A stretch of 64,000 bases of DNA, from assembly GCA_947646735.1 (NCBI GenBank), contig CANTFK010000994.1, positions 186,001 to 250,000 on the forward strand. Direction: 5' to 3'. Within the stretch, counting starts at the first letter, position 1. Each line of letters starts with the position of its first letter. The position numbers and the translations under genes were made by a program. The DNA is from Peronospora farinosa. Taxonomy: Eukaryota > Oomycota > Peronosporomycetes > Peronosporales > Peronosporaceae. Below, piece after piece: positions 19,525-30,059 of the stretch. Under the pieces are notes generated by a model. It saw only the letters and a list, made by a program, of their open reading frames with translations, did not search any database and had not been told where the DNA came from.

Positions 19525-21311
19525 TTACTCTCCACGCCAAATTGCATCCGACATTTTGGCCACATCTACCATTTCAGCGCCGTCATGAACTCGCAGAATG
19601 TCAGCTCCTTGCTCAATTGCAGCACAACACGTAGCAGCAGTGCCCCAGGCGCGGTCTTTTGGTTCGGGACGCCCACAGATCTCGCCAATAAAACCCTTGC
19701 GAGATGGTCCCACCTAATTGTACATGTAGCATATCACCCATTAGTTTAGCTTGTAAATTCAAACGCATGCACTTTTACGTACAAGAAGCGGCAATCCTTG
19801 GCACAGCTTCTTAAAGACTGAGAGTTTTCGTAGTAGCTTCAGATTCAAAAATCGAGCTTTGGCAAAGCCAATTCCTGGGTCCACAATAATGTTCCACCGA
19901 TATATTCCAGCAGCCTCCGCAGCCGCCACACGTCTACTCATCACTTCAGCAACTTCAGCAACTACATCTTCGTACTCCTGCGCTTCACAACAGATGCGTA
20001 CGTTAGAATTAATACAGTGATAGGAACGTTCAAAGCCGTTATTCTGCTTCGTTGCCGAACCTTGAGGCCAGTCATAGTTTTTGGTGTGCCTCGCATGTGC
20101 ATGAGCACAATCTGCAAAAGTGCACGTGTAAGCAACAAGTAGATATGGTCAATCTACCGTGTGTGCAGAATTAACCAGACGCGATGAAGACTTACTGGGA
20201 CACGCAGCATAGCCACAGTACCTAGCATGGCACCATCGTTCAGACCTGCTGAGATGTCGTTAACTATATTTGCGCCTGCATCAACCGCTTGACGTGCAAC
20301 ATTCGCTTTTGTGGTATCAATAGAAATAGCAATCTTGCTCTTTTCACGGATGCCACGAATCACTGGCAACACACGCCTCAACTCTTCTTGTTCTGTCACA
20401 GGCTCTGCTCCAGGGCGGCTTGATTCACCTCCAATGTCAATAATATCCACACCAGCGCGTTCCATCTCCAACGCTTTTTCTACTGCAGCTGCTGTCGACT
20501 CCAGTTCAGCGCCATCACTAAAGCTGTCTGGTGTAATGTTTACAATTCCCATGACAAATGTCTTGTTTCCCAATGACCAAGGTGCATTTTTGTAAACTGG
20601 CAGCATTAGCACGGGGTCAGCATAACATCGCTCGCCTTTTTTCAACATGTCATACAGATGCTGCATCGAGTGCTTCAAGACTGGATGGAGCAAATCTAGT
20701 TTCACAATACAAAAAGTCAAATATTAAAAGTAAAAAAGAGTTGCTTCATACACAACGTACCCGGAGCCAAATCACAAAGCGGAGCAAGCACGAAATCTCT
20801 TTCGGTGATGCGTTCATGTGGTACAATGAGAGATCCTTCTTCCGTATCAATCTTAAAGGTCTGATTATCATAAAGCAAAATGTCCACGTCAATTAGTCTC
20901 GGTCCCCATCTGTCAAGGTGAACACAGTAATTAGTATGTTGTAATGTGGTAGCGGCTTTCAGTAAGTGTATACCTTAGTGAAGGTACGCGTCCCACTTCC
21001 CTCTCGATTTTCTTAAAAGCCCCCAGCAACTTCGTAGGCTTCAATTCTGTCTTTATTTGAGCCACAAGGTTCAGAAAAGCTGGCTGGTCTTCCACGTACT
21101 GCGCCGCCGTGGTGTATAGACGGGACGTGGCTTCGATCGGCCCTACCATTTGTGATATCATGGCCAGTGCATTTTCTAAATTCAGTACTTTGTTACCTGC
21201 CGAATCAATAAAATATATCTATATAAAAATCAATAGATTAAATAGAATAAGCAATTCGATGCGAGTTGGATCACCTAAGTTCGTGCCTAGCGCAGCATAC
21301 ACACGCGCCAT
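19525..21311 (-). CDS. Bifunctional HPPK-DHPS (folate synthesis), seven exons
   Basis: Exons read as 21275-21311, 20974-21196, 20761-20909, 20196-20695, 20061-20111, 19783-19977 and 19525-19713. All six introns have GT-AG ends and keep frame (447 residues). The N-terminal half is 6-hydroxymethyl-dihydropterin pyrophosphokinase: MARVYAALGTNLG, then RWGPRLIDVDILLYD with the Mg-binding Asp pair and VPHERITERDFVL. The C-terminal half is dihydropteroate synthase: MGIVNITPDSFSDG, DIGGESSRPGAEPVT, NDISAG, LMHMRGTPKTM, WNIIVDPGIGFAK and GPSRKGFIG, ending in the pABA/pterin-site region. The fusion matches plants and apicomplexans; no dihydroneopterin aldolase part is seen, unlike the fungal trifunctional enzyme. 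No transit peptide is evident. DHPS is the sulfonamide target. Confidence 0.93.
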
Positions 21312-21707
21312 TAGAGCGAGACTTGTGATTTGTACCACAAAACCAATGATGCAACCGCTACAATTTATTGGTCAATCTATTTACACTGGGTATAATTGCG
21401 AAATAAGGGTAAACTAGCCAATTATGACGCAAAGCCTAGCAATTTTTTCTTTAGTGCATTAATACACAATTGGAACTTTGACCAAGGTCCTACCTCAGCA
21501 CCTTGAAAAAAATTGACAAAATTATATTAACCATCTAGCACTCTGTCCACAGAGCTCCTTCTCAACTTTAACAAACGTTAGCGACCCTAACGGGTGCCAC
21601 CTTCACTGTAGCGGAGCTACGTAGCTCTTTAACTTAGAGGAAGACTCTTAGGCTGAAAGCCTCTTAGTTGTAAAGAACTAATTACAGTTACGACTAAAAG
21701 CCACTTC
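21312..21707. other. Spacer grading into repeat DNA, no gene seen
   Basis: Boundary between the gene-dense island and the repeat-rich part. The last ~170 bp contain small inverted repeats. The 30 bp left of the solo LTR (around 21672-21707) resemble the 35 bp right of it (22175-22210), so the LTR sits in older repetitive sequence. Confidence 0.45.
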
Positions 21708-22168
21708 TGTAACGGGGTAAGCTTGTGACATAATATTGACACTTATATGAAGTGTCAATAAAAATATTATTATAACTAATAATATTTTTGACAATATTAT
21801 CTCTTCCTATAATATTGTTCCTAGATCTCCTTGAAGTTGGAGATGCCCTGTCATTGGTTGATATGGGCCATCATATCAACCAACGCGCTGACCAATGACC
21901 GATGGACGCGCGCAATGAGTGGAGAGCAAGTTGTCAACATACATAGTTGTAGTTTAATATAGTTAACATAGGTTATAACAGATTAGTTTTATTAGATAGT
22001 TAACTAAATTAAATACAGTTTTCTTTTCCTCTACTTCTAAGCGTGTCGTTCAGAAGTAAAGCTTCCTCTGCCTCTTGTGTAAGAGAGGTTTTGAGGCACC
22101 TGCTTTCACTGTCATCAGTGAAGGTAGACTATACTGTTATCAGTATAGTAGGAGGGTGCCCCATTACA
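21708..22168. mobile_element. Solo LTR with 5-bp target-site duplication
   Basis: 461 bp starting TGTAACGGGG and ending GCCCCATTACA, i.e. TG...CA termini with inverted ends. It is flanked by the identical 5-mer ACTTC at 21703-21707 and 22169-22173. No internal retroelement sequence lies between, so this is a solo LTR left after LTR-LTR recombination. It carries perfect hairpins at 21734-21760 (10-bp arms), 21760-21789 (12-bp arms), 22105-22122 (7-bp arms) and 22129-22148 (8-bp arms). Confidence 0.8.
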
Positions 22169-22509
22169 ACTTCGTTTCAAGGAACTAATTAAACGACTAA
22201 GAAGTCACTTTGTTCAGATGAACTCAGGTGGGAATTTTAGTCTACAAGCAATAGCTTAAGGTTCAGATAGAAGCAATGGACAGGGTGCAAGAACAAGCTA
22301 GGAGCTTACGAGTTCTAAGTACGTAAGGATGTTATCTTTACTAAGGTGTCAGATTTGTCGGCATTGTGCACATATTTCAGTGAAACATGGCTTGTACACA
22401 AACAGAAGTTTGACGCAGCATGACATAGTATATTTTAGGATTGCGGTAATACGTCAACATCGACGTGTGGTTAAGTGGATTCTCAAGCGACGTTAGAGAA
22501 CCACAAACA
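22169..22509. other. Repeat-flank DNA, nothing recognised
   Basis: Short frames only. A plus-strand ATG near 22275 opens a 16-codon frame resembling the start of a gag gene but stops at once. No firm assignment. Confidence 0.3.
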
Positions 22510-23170
22510 CACACAGCGCCGGACTGCCGACTTACTGAGGGGGTACCCCGATACCGTGTCGCGTCAACCTTGGGTCTCACCCTGTGTACCCTTCGTCTTG
22601 GATGGTCTTGCTTCTCGTTAGACGCAAAAGACTTGTAGACTTGGTCCTTGTATGGAGGGACTTGGGGGCCCACGAGTGGATATGCTTCACTCGGGCCCAG
22701 GGTTTCTTGGGCTCAATCGACTGAGTCGAGAGCAGTGCACCTGTACTATTTACCCCTTCGGTGGCTAACGGCTACTTGGTCTTTCGACCCCTTTTCTTGT
22801 TCCCCGTAGGGAAACCGCTGCTTGTAGCGGGTCTTCAATGGTATGAACTCACAGGCCAAAATACTTCCTGGGGTTCGTTCGAGCTTAAATCTAACCACAC
22901 GACTGTCTTTAACGGGGGGGGGGGCAATATAAATCCCTTCCCCGAAACAGATGACTAGATCGAAACAAGTTCGCACTTGAGTCTTGACACCTCAGACCAA
23001 CTATCCTGAGGTTCAACTTGCGTAGCTTGAGCCGTCTAACACCTACTGACGTCGGGGGCCAAAGGGGATCCCGCTCGGAAGAGTTGAGGTGACGGAGAAG
23101 AGCTTGGAGAGGGGCGCTAAGAGCTGCCACGTGTAATGCAAATTCGAATGTGTTTATTTATCTTATACTT
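22510..23170 (-). mobile_element. Divergent LTR fragment related to the Gypsy-2 LTR
   Basis: Patches match the Gypsy-2 LTR in order: the GAGGGGGTACCCCGAT-like block at 22535 (compare 47393), the CACCCTGTGTACCC block at 22578 (47441), and the ACGTCGGG..GCCAAAG..GGAAGAG block at 23050-23085 (47791-47825). Similarity is interrupted and no internal region follows, so this is an old fragment. The orientation is inferred from Gypsy-2. Confidence 0.5.
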
Positions 23171-23289
23171 TGTATGCATTTTCTTGCCTAACCCTAACCC
23201 TTCGATCTGGATAGTGCCACATGTCGACTCTTGGAGGAAGAACTGACTCCTTAGTACCTGTGCTTTTTGTAATCTTCGGGGTTTCGTGT

Positions 23290-23682
23290 ACGTTTTTGCA
23301 TCCTCGGGCATTGGGACCTTGTACCGTGGGGCCCTGGTGCCCTGGGGCCCTGGTCCCGTGGGGCCCTTGTATCATGGGGCACTGGTACCCTGGGCCCTTG
23401 GACCTTGGGACCTTGAAGCTTTGGTACCTGTACCGGCTCTGCACGCAAAAAATCCTTGTATCTTCTTTGAACTTAGGACCCTGGACCACCTCGGGGCACT
23501 GGACCTTTCGGGGTCCTGGCGTACAGGCTGTGATTACGATAGGGAAACGTTGTACCTTCTATGATTTTAGGACGCTGAACCTTCGATACCCCTATCCCCG
23601 GTAACTGGTACCCCTGTCCCTGGTGACTGAAACCATGTCCTTAGTGACTGGTTCCCCTGTTCCCGGTTACTGGAACCCTTGT
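23290..23682. repeat. Low-complexity degenerate repeat of CCTGG/CCTTG and GTAACTGGT words
   Basis: The stretch is built from near-repeats such as GGGGCCCTGGTGCCCTGG and, further right, GTGACTGGTTCCCCTG. Open frames on both strands here (Gly/Pro-rich, collagen-like) follow from the repeat and are not taken as genes. Confidence 0.55.
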
Positions 23683-23999
23683 TGTTACGGGCTAAGGACC
23701 CGTTACCGTCTTACACTAAAAGGGCGTTGAGGAAGCGCTCTTAATTGATTCGTAAATATAACTCTGTTTTATTTTGTTTTGTTTTAATTCGCAGTAAGTG
23801 CGAATATGTTTCCTAGCTCATGGGAACCACTCAATATGGAAGTCAATTTATTATTGGCTAATTATTGGGTCTGGCATCCCAATACTAAACCAAATATAAA
23901 ATGACGCGCAGTATCCGCTAATCGGATACTGCCCTATCCCTACTTATGTAATTATGTATTATCCCTATAACTACTTATGTAATAGGGTGCCCCATTACA
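23683..23999 (-). mobile_element. 3' LTR of the inverted half of Gypsy copy E1
   Basis: 317 bp. Read on the minus strand it starts TGTAATGGGGCACC right after a purine-rich tract (AGAGGGAGGTGA, 24000-24011) that would be the polypurine tract, and it ends in CCCGTAACA. The start, the purine tract and the terminal GTGTAAG..CCGT block parallel the Gypsy-1 LTR, so E1 and Gypsy-1 are related families. No partner LTR is found at the other end of E1. Confidence 0.65.
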
Positions 24000-24112
24000 T
24001 CACCTCCCTCTTTAAGTTGCGGTTCCCTCAACGTAAGCGCGAAATCGCAGAAAGTTTCTTCTCGACCAACGGCGTAACTTCGAACCTGCTCAATTAAACA
24101 TAACTGAGTAGC

Positions 24113-25452
24113 ATGAACCCTGGGCGTCCACGAAATAATGTCTCTGACAACCAGAACTGGGAACACCAAGCGACGATCCGAAGAGAGCAGGCGCCGCAGG
24201 TCATGGATGGGTACTTGAAACCGTGGCGCTTGTATGGTCTTGAAGGTGCTGTCGAACCCGAGCCACTAGAGGTCAAAAAGGACCTCTACAAACGATACCG
24301 TACTGTGAGAGGCAGAGCGACGAACAACGCATATATACCGACGATTCGTTGCAGAGATCTTGGTGTGCCTTTATCAGGCGCTGGAACGCGAGCCGACGTG
24401 AAGGAACGCCCTTTACGTTTTGGTTAGACGGTCGCGAGGGAACGCGTATTACCTTTGTTACGTCCACATTCGTGAGGGATGTCCAACGTGCAACATGGGC
24501 AGATTGTGATCGGTCCGGCAGGAATGGGACGACTTGGTGTGTACGCGAGGCATGCCCAATCATATTCATCCATGGATTGCCCGTTATGAGAGAAGCCTTT
24601 CGGAGATACGGGTGTCCGATCTACGGAGAGTGAGAGCGCGTCCTTACGATCGCCGAGGGCGTTCACGTAGCCGAGGTCGTCAACCGTATCATCCTTATTC
24701 TCTCGAGCCTCGTAATAGGTCTCGGTCTCGGTCTCGGAGTCGCTCGGGAGGTCGTCGTGGTTTCGTTGCTCGCGAGCATTAAGGCTCGCGAGATAGGGGA
24801 AGAAACCGGCAGCGTCGGTCGCGATCACCGTCTTTCTACGGGACTCGTAGTCCTCGACCACGTCCGGGAAATCTTGGGGCAGCGTCCCATGTATCGTCCG
24901 CCGGCGAATATCCCAACCAGCAAACCCTGTAATGTTTCTCGACATGGTTCTTCATGGGCGCCGAGTCATTACTCGGCGCCTGGGGCTTGTGATCCTCGTG
25001 ATCGACAATTCGGTCGACAATTCAGCGTCGCGTACTCGATGCATCAATTAAGGGAGAAGGAGCATCACGACGGAAGACCTCTGGCGATGAGCGCCGATTC
25101 TCGCAATCGGGCGCCTGTACAGTCGAATGATGAGCTGCGCCTACTTCGCGCTGAAGCCGAGGAGTCGAAGAATGCCCTACTTGATGCTCGCGAGATGGCT
25201 GAGAGAGCTCAAGATCGTGCGGATGCTGTGACTGAGGCTGCTGAGCGGACTCGACGTGAGCAGCTGGTACTGGTTGAGCGCCTACGTCAACTTGAGAAGA
25301 CATGCGTTCGGAGGACCCCAGCAGATCGAGTCTGCACGCGTTCGGGCAGGACTTGGTCCCAGTCGTCGTCAGCGTCGTCGTCAAGGGATGTCGGATTTAG
25401 AGCCGGCACAGAAGAGCGGGGAAGATTAGAAGGGAGATCCGCCGGTAGGTAA
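24113..25452 (+). pseudogene. Antisense accessory gene of Gypsy copy E1 (opposite strand to its integrase)
   Basis: Plus-strand frames 24113-24427, ~24349-24520, 24534-24782 and 24757-25452 together spell a broken homologue of the Gypsy-1 antisense protein. Shared features, in order: PWRLYGLEGA (PWSLYDLSGA there), LQRSWCAFIRRWN, YVHIREGCPTC (FVHVNEGCQSC), PWIARYERSLSE, an Arg/Ser-rich tract (NRSRSRSRSRSGG) and a C-terminal coiled coil (RLLRAEAEESKNALLDAREM..RLRQLEK). Frameshifts and an in-frame stop break it. The conserved order in two diverged elements indicates a real coding gene once. It lies back-to-back over the chromodomain end of the minus-strand pol. Function unknown. Confidence 0.6.
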
Positions 25453-26415
25453 GCCTTGAGGCGCCCGACGTATAACGTCGGGTGCAAACGCATAGATGTA
25501 GATATGTCTAGCGTGTAAGCGTCACCATGCACCTTAACAACCCGAAATGGGCCAATATATCTTAGCGCTAACTTATTAGCGCCCAAATTCGTCACTGAGG
25601 TGTTCGGTAATCCACTTGTTGATAAAAATACTCTGCCACCTTCTCGAAATGTCAACACATTCTTTCGACCTCTTCTGTCTGTATTCTTCATTTGCTTATC
25701 GACTGCCACTTCTAATGCATCACGCACAAACGCGTAATTCCTTTTCGTAATAGTAAAAATTAGGTTACTGCAGCCGAACTTACAGGCGACGTATTCTCTT
25801 TTGGGGCAAAATTAGCAACGGGAGACGCGATGGAAATCATCGCGTCAGGAGTCGATATGCCGTTGTTCACGAAATTACCATTATTAGGTGCATCGGCAGC
25901 AACCTCATTCGCATCGTAATCACTCATCAATAGTTTCGGCGAAATTCCATCCGTAGATACTCACCCACCAAACTTGGAGACAGGTTGCTCTGAAGCTGAT
26001 AGAGCAAGTAGCGCCAGAACGCGAGGATGCCTCGCGTTGTTAACGAAAATGGGCGTCAACCCGGTTGACGCATGAACAGCATTGTTGATTGCAAACTCTG
26101 CAAGTGGAAGAAACGAACTCCATGACGAGAACGATGTTGCATAACTGCGCAAGACATCTTCAAGCACTCTGTTCACACGCTCCGTTTGCCCATCCATCTC
26201 TAGATTGGCCGCCGTAGACATAAGCAACCGAGTGCCTAATAGTTGGAATAATTCGGCCCAGAAAGCCGAAGTGAAACGCGGGTCACGGTCCGAAACAATA
26301 GATTATGGCAAGCCGTGATGCCTGAAGATAAGATTAATGAAGATCTTCGCTGTCGTCTCCGCCGTAATGTTGGCGGAGACCGGAGCAAAATGCACCATTT
26401 TGCTGAGTGGATATT
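24840..26415 (-). pseudogene. Integrase C-terminal half and chromodomain of Gypsy copy E1
   Basis: Minus strand, 5' to 3': LSKMVHFAPVSANITAET, a stop, then IVSDRDPRFTSAFW (second catalytic Asp), DGQTERVNRVLEDVLRS (catalytic Glu) and the PLAEFAINNAVHASTGLTP block (25961-26405). The integrase C-terminal domain follows (25287-25727; FREGGRVFLSTSG, RYIGPFRVVKVHGDAYTLDI, YVGRLKAY). A chromodomain near 24880-25020 reads IVDRIVDHED..HYRVCWLGYSPADDTWD, with TGA in place of the expected first Trp. It is close to Gypsy-1 pol but carries several stops and shifts. The N-terminal zinc region is absent because the copy breaks off at the inverted join. Confidence 0.7.
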
Positions 26416-26420
26416 GCAAT

Positions 26421-26442
26421 AGCGTCAAGATTAATTGACGCT
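26421..26442. repeat. Hairpin at the join between oppositely oriented Gypsy halves
   Basis: 8-bp perfect arms (26421-26428 and 26435-26442) with a 6-nt loop sit exactly between minus-strand integrase sequence (ending ~26415) and plus-strand gag sequence (starting ~26447). Confidence 0.6.
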
Positions 26443-26446
26443 CCGA

Positions 26447-27108
26447 CAGCCAAGGTCAACTTCCTGCCGTCTCGCCATGTTGGCAAAGCCAAGGAATGAG
26501 CTCTCGGAAAGCTCGTCGTAGACGAGTCGGCGTTTTCTACGCTGGACGATATCCAGCGTGACTTACGACTGGCTTTCGAGCCTCCTCAAGATGAATCTCG
26601 CTTGCGTGCAGATTTCTTCTCACTCCGACAGGGCAAGCTGTCAATGCGTGACTACGTGCAGAAGACACGTCATCTTGCTTCGTGCATTACCACGCAGCCG
26701 ATCGACATGGCTTCACAAGTCCATGTCTTTATTTTTGGTATGCAAAAGGGCATGACGCGTTACTGTCTCACACGTGCTGAGCCAAAGTCCCTCGTGGAGG
26801 CATTTGCCCTCGCGCTTCGTGAGGATTACACTGTCGCGTCGTCGTACCTGTACGCAGTATCACAACATCTCCGGACGTCTGGCCCAGAGACAATGGAAAT
26901 TGATGCAATTGAGTCCTCTCGTGGTCGCGGCAAATCATTAGGCCGCGACATTCGCAATCCTAACACGATGAAGTGTTTTCGCTGTGGTAAGACAGGCCAT
27001 CGTGCGGCTGTCTGTCGAGCACCTGCGCCAGTGACTATGAGCACAGCTTTCTCACGAGGAGACGCTGTGTCGTCGGTGGTACCACCAGAAAACGAGCGGT
27101 TCCAGTAG
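26447..27108 (+). pseudogene. gag fragment of Gypsy copy E1 (plus-strand half)
   Basis: Starts in the middle of gag (KVNFL.., then a TGA where Gypsy-1 has Trp) and continues [42 protein letters not shown] and a CCHC zinc knuckle [14 protein letters not shown], ending at TAG 27106-27108. The N-terminal ~130 residues are missing. At the stop it keeps the stem of the Gypsy-1 frameshift signal (27102-27109 pairs with 27120-27127, 10-nt loop), but the slippery heptamer is changed to AGAAAAC (27087-27093). Confidence 0.75.
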
Positions 27109-28168
27109 GCGTGTGGCGACCTACTGGCAGAAATGGAGCCCCGAGTACTCAGGTGGCAGCTCGGGCTCCTATCCCCAAAGTGATGCATACTAACTTCAAT
27201 GCCACCACCATGCGCAATGGTTTGAGACTGACAATTATTAGTCTCATCGTCGCTGTAGTGAAGCGACCACTCCGAGCGTTGTTGGATTCTGGCGCTTCTA
27301 ACAACTTCTTTCTGCATCCTGTTTGTCTCTTCTCCCGTCGACTGTCATGGTTCGAGAAGGTCCATTGTCAAACTTGCCGATGGACAACCAAAACTTGTCC
27401 CGCGTAAAACAGTGGTTTACCGTACACTTTCGACGTTTTCCAGAGCAACGACGTATATTTGGTGTACGAGATGAACTATGCATTTGATTGCATACTTGGG
27501 ATACCGTGGCTGTCACGGTATCAGCCGAATAAAGATTGGCTATCTCGGTCCGTCAAAAGACGAAGCGGTTATGACGTCAGTGAAGTGTTTACTCATTTGT
27601 TGGTCGCGTCATCCGATTGGCCTCACGTCAGGGTCATGAACGAACTCGCCGCGACTAGTAGCAACACAGAGAGAGCGATGGCCCTCTGTGCGCAGTATGT
27701 TCCTTTACACTGATGGAGCCACAGAACGAGGTGGTCGAACAGCGGTTCCCGCATACACATACATCGGTCGATCAGGGTTTTCCGATTTTCAACGAGGCGG
27801 TCGAGCAGGGGATCCCGCATACAATCACATCGGACGAGCAGCGGCTTCCGATCAATTTCGAGGCGGTCGAGCAGGGGCTTTTGCGTATAAGCACATCGGA
27901 CGAGCAGAGGATCCCACAAACAAGTGAGGCGGTCGAAGACGAGCTCCCGCCTTTGATTGACTCTAATGGGCGGACTATGGATCCGCATGAGACCGACGTG
28001 GTGGAGACAGAGCTCCCACGTCTAGAGGGGGGTACTCATCCTCTTGTGATAGCGACGTGCCAGTCTCGAGCAGGGGCTCAAGAAGCAAGAGAAAACGCAA
28101 GAAAGGAGCACGCCGATCACCGAGACGACGAAATGCACGTTAAAAAGCTGATGCAGATAATTCCGTAG
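27109..28168 (+). pseudogene. Protease and repeat-rich spacer of Gypsy copy E1
   Basis: The retropepsin motif [13 protein letters not shown] is at ~27270-27310 and the flap/end block [17 protein letters not shown] at ~27470-27520, separated by a frameshift. 27713-28168 encodes a run of ~14-residue units of the form VEQ-G-hP-x5-7 (e.g. VEQGIPHTITSDEQRLP), the same repeat found between protease and reverse transcriptase in Gypsy-1. Confidence 0.65.
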
Positions 28169-30055
28169 TGACGGAATCCGTATGCGCGCTTGAATTTCTG
28201 GAGGGATCCCCACATCGTGGCCGCTACATTGAGGTAGCGAGTCCACCGTGCACTGCTGCAGAGATCACATCTCTGTCAGACCTTGCATGGAAAAACTTCC
28301 TTCATGACCTCAAGGCCGGCGACATCGAGCAAGTGTGCATCGTTTCAATCACCGAAGCAGCCAGTGAAGAAGTTCTGGAGGCTCGCCCGAAAGAGCGCCG
28401 AGCCTAAATCAGCGCGCGAAGAACGCTTCGCGGCACAGTCTTGAGATGCTATTCGTGCTTCGGGCAACCCTGTATACAATATCGCCCGTGAGTACGCCCA
28501 CATTTTTCCGGAAAAAATTCCAGCTGAGCTACCGGCGGATCTTGGTGTGCGGCACGAGATAGATCTCGTGCCAGGATCGAAATATTGCGTGACACGGCAG
28601 TGGCCGTTACCGAGTGATTAAGTAATCGCTATTGATAAGTGTGGCGAAATACTCTCGAGGACATGGACATCCTTAAGGTGCCCCTCGCCGTAAGGCTGGC
28701 CATGTCCGCAATAGTATCTCGCCACATTCGAGCCCGACTTTTTGTGTGTAGAAAGCCACCGGCGGTGGGCGCATTATGCACGCCTTCAACAAGCTAAATG
28801 ACTCCACGATCCCGTCTCAAACGCCTATTCCTCGAAAAGACATGGTATATAATACCATGGTATATAATACCATGTACGGAAGCGAGATCTACAGCGCCAT
28901 AGATCTGACAGATGGCTTCTATTAGACTCTCATGAGGGACAGTAACATTCCTCTCACTGCTGTCAGCACCCCAAGCGAGATGCTTTGGGAGTGGCTAGTC
29001 ATTCCACAAAGTCTTAAGAACGCTTCAGCTACGTTCAATTGGATGGTGACACAAATACTTCGTCAACTTCGCGATGTTGCACCGAGCTCCTTTGACGAAA
29101 TTTTTGTTCACAGCCGCGCTGAGCAAAAGCTCAGCGCTACGGAGGTACACCTTTGATACTTGAAGCAGGTGTTTCAAGTAATGCGCGAGAATAAATTGTA
29201 TGCGAATTTGAAGAGATGTGTCGTCTGCGCTCCCGCGATTCCAGTACTCGGTTGATACGCCAGCAAGGAAGGTGTCCGCGCTGATCTGAGAAAATCTCAT
29301 CGATCAGTTCCTGGCCAACGCCCAGGAACCAAACTGACTTACGTCAATGGCTCGGTCTGACGAATTGCTTGCATAAGTATACGAAGAATTATGCTGAGCT
29401 AATTCATCCTTTATCGACTTTTCTCAAGAAAGACGCAGTATGGATATGGACGGCAGAACATCAATCTGCCTTCGACTCCGTAAAAAAGAGCTTGTCCGAG
29501 GCACCGGTGCTGATGTTACCTGATGAATCCAAGCCATTCCACGTCGTATGTGACGCGAGCAATTTCGCTATAGGATGTGCCCTCATGCAATTTGATGACG
29601 AGGGTCGAGAGCGCGTCGTGAGATTTCAATCACGACAGATAAAACCTGCCGAGAAAAATTATCCGGTACACGACAAGGAACGTTTGGCTATGCGTTACGC
29701 GCTAATCAAGTTTAGAGTATATTTGCTCGGCGAAAAGATGTTTTCTATCTACACAGATCACGCATCATTGCGTACCGCCGTCAAGAGTCCTCACTTGTCT
29801 CAGCGTATGGCATGGTAGTTGTCATTTTTTGCCGAGTATAATTCTGTGGTGCATTACAAGCCTGGCAAGAATAATATTCTCGCTGACGCGCTTTCTCGTC
29901 GTCCTGATTACGATCGTCGGCGCGACATGGGTCATCAACCGGAGAATGTTGATGACGACGAAGATATCTGTGCGTGTTGTATCAAGCTGGGGCTCAATGC
30001 GACGATTTCGACCCCAGTGCTGTCTATTCGAACTTAAATCGCTGAATCCTACGAA
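28169..30055 (+). pseudogene. Reverse transcriptase and RNase H of Gypsy copy E1, multiply broken
   Basis: RT remnants: ALEFLEGSPHRGRYIEVASP (28177), RHEIDLVPGSKYCVTRQWPL (28550), HAFNKLNDSTIPSQTPIPRK (28775), then a 16-bp tandem duplication (28841-28875), SAIDLTDGFY, IPLTAVSTPSEM and SSFDEIFVHSRAE in place of the YxDD-region sequence. RNase H: VVCDASNFAIGCALMQFD, EKNYPVHDKERLAM, FSIYTDHASLRTA and KPGKNNILADALSRRPDYD (29369-30037). Many stops and shifts are present. The sequence ends at ~30055, where Copia sequence begins. Confidence 0.7.
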
Positions 30056-30059
30056 TCCT

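Noticed and set aside
23163..23604. Gly/Pro-rich collagen-like frames on both strands
   Set aside because: Produced by a low-complexity CCTGG-type repeat; no start context, signal peptide or similarity.
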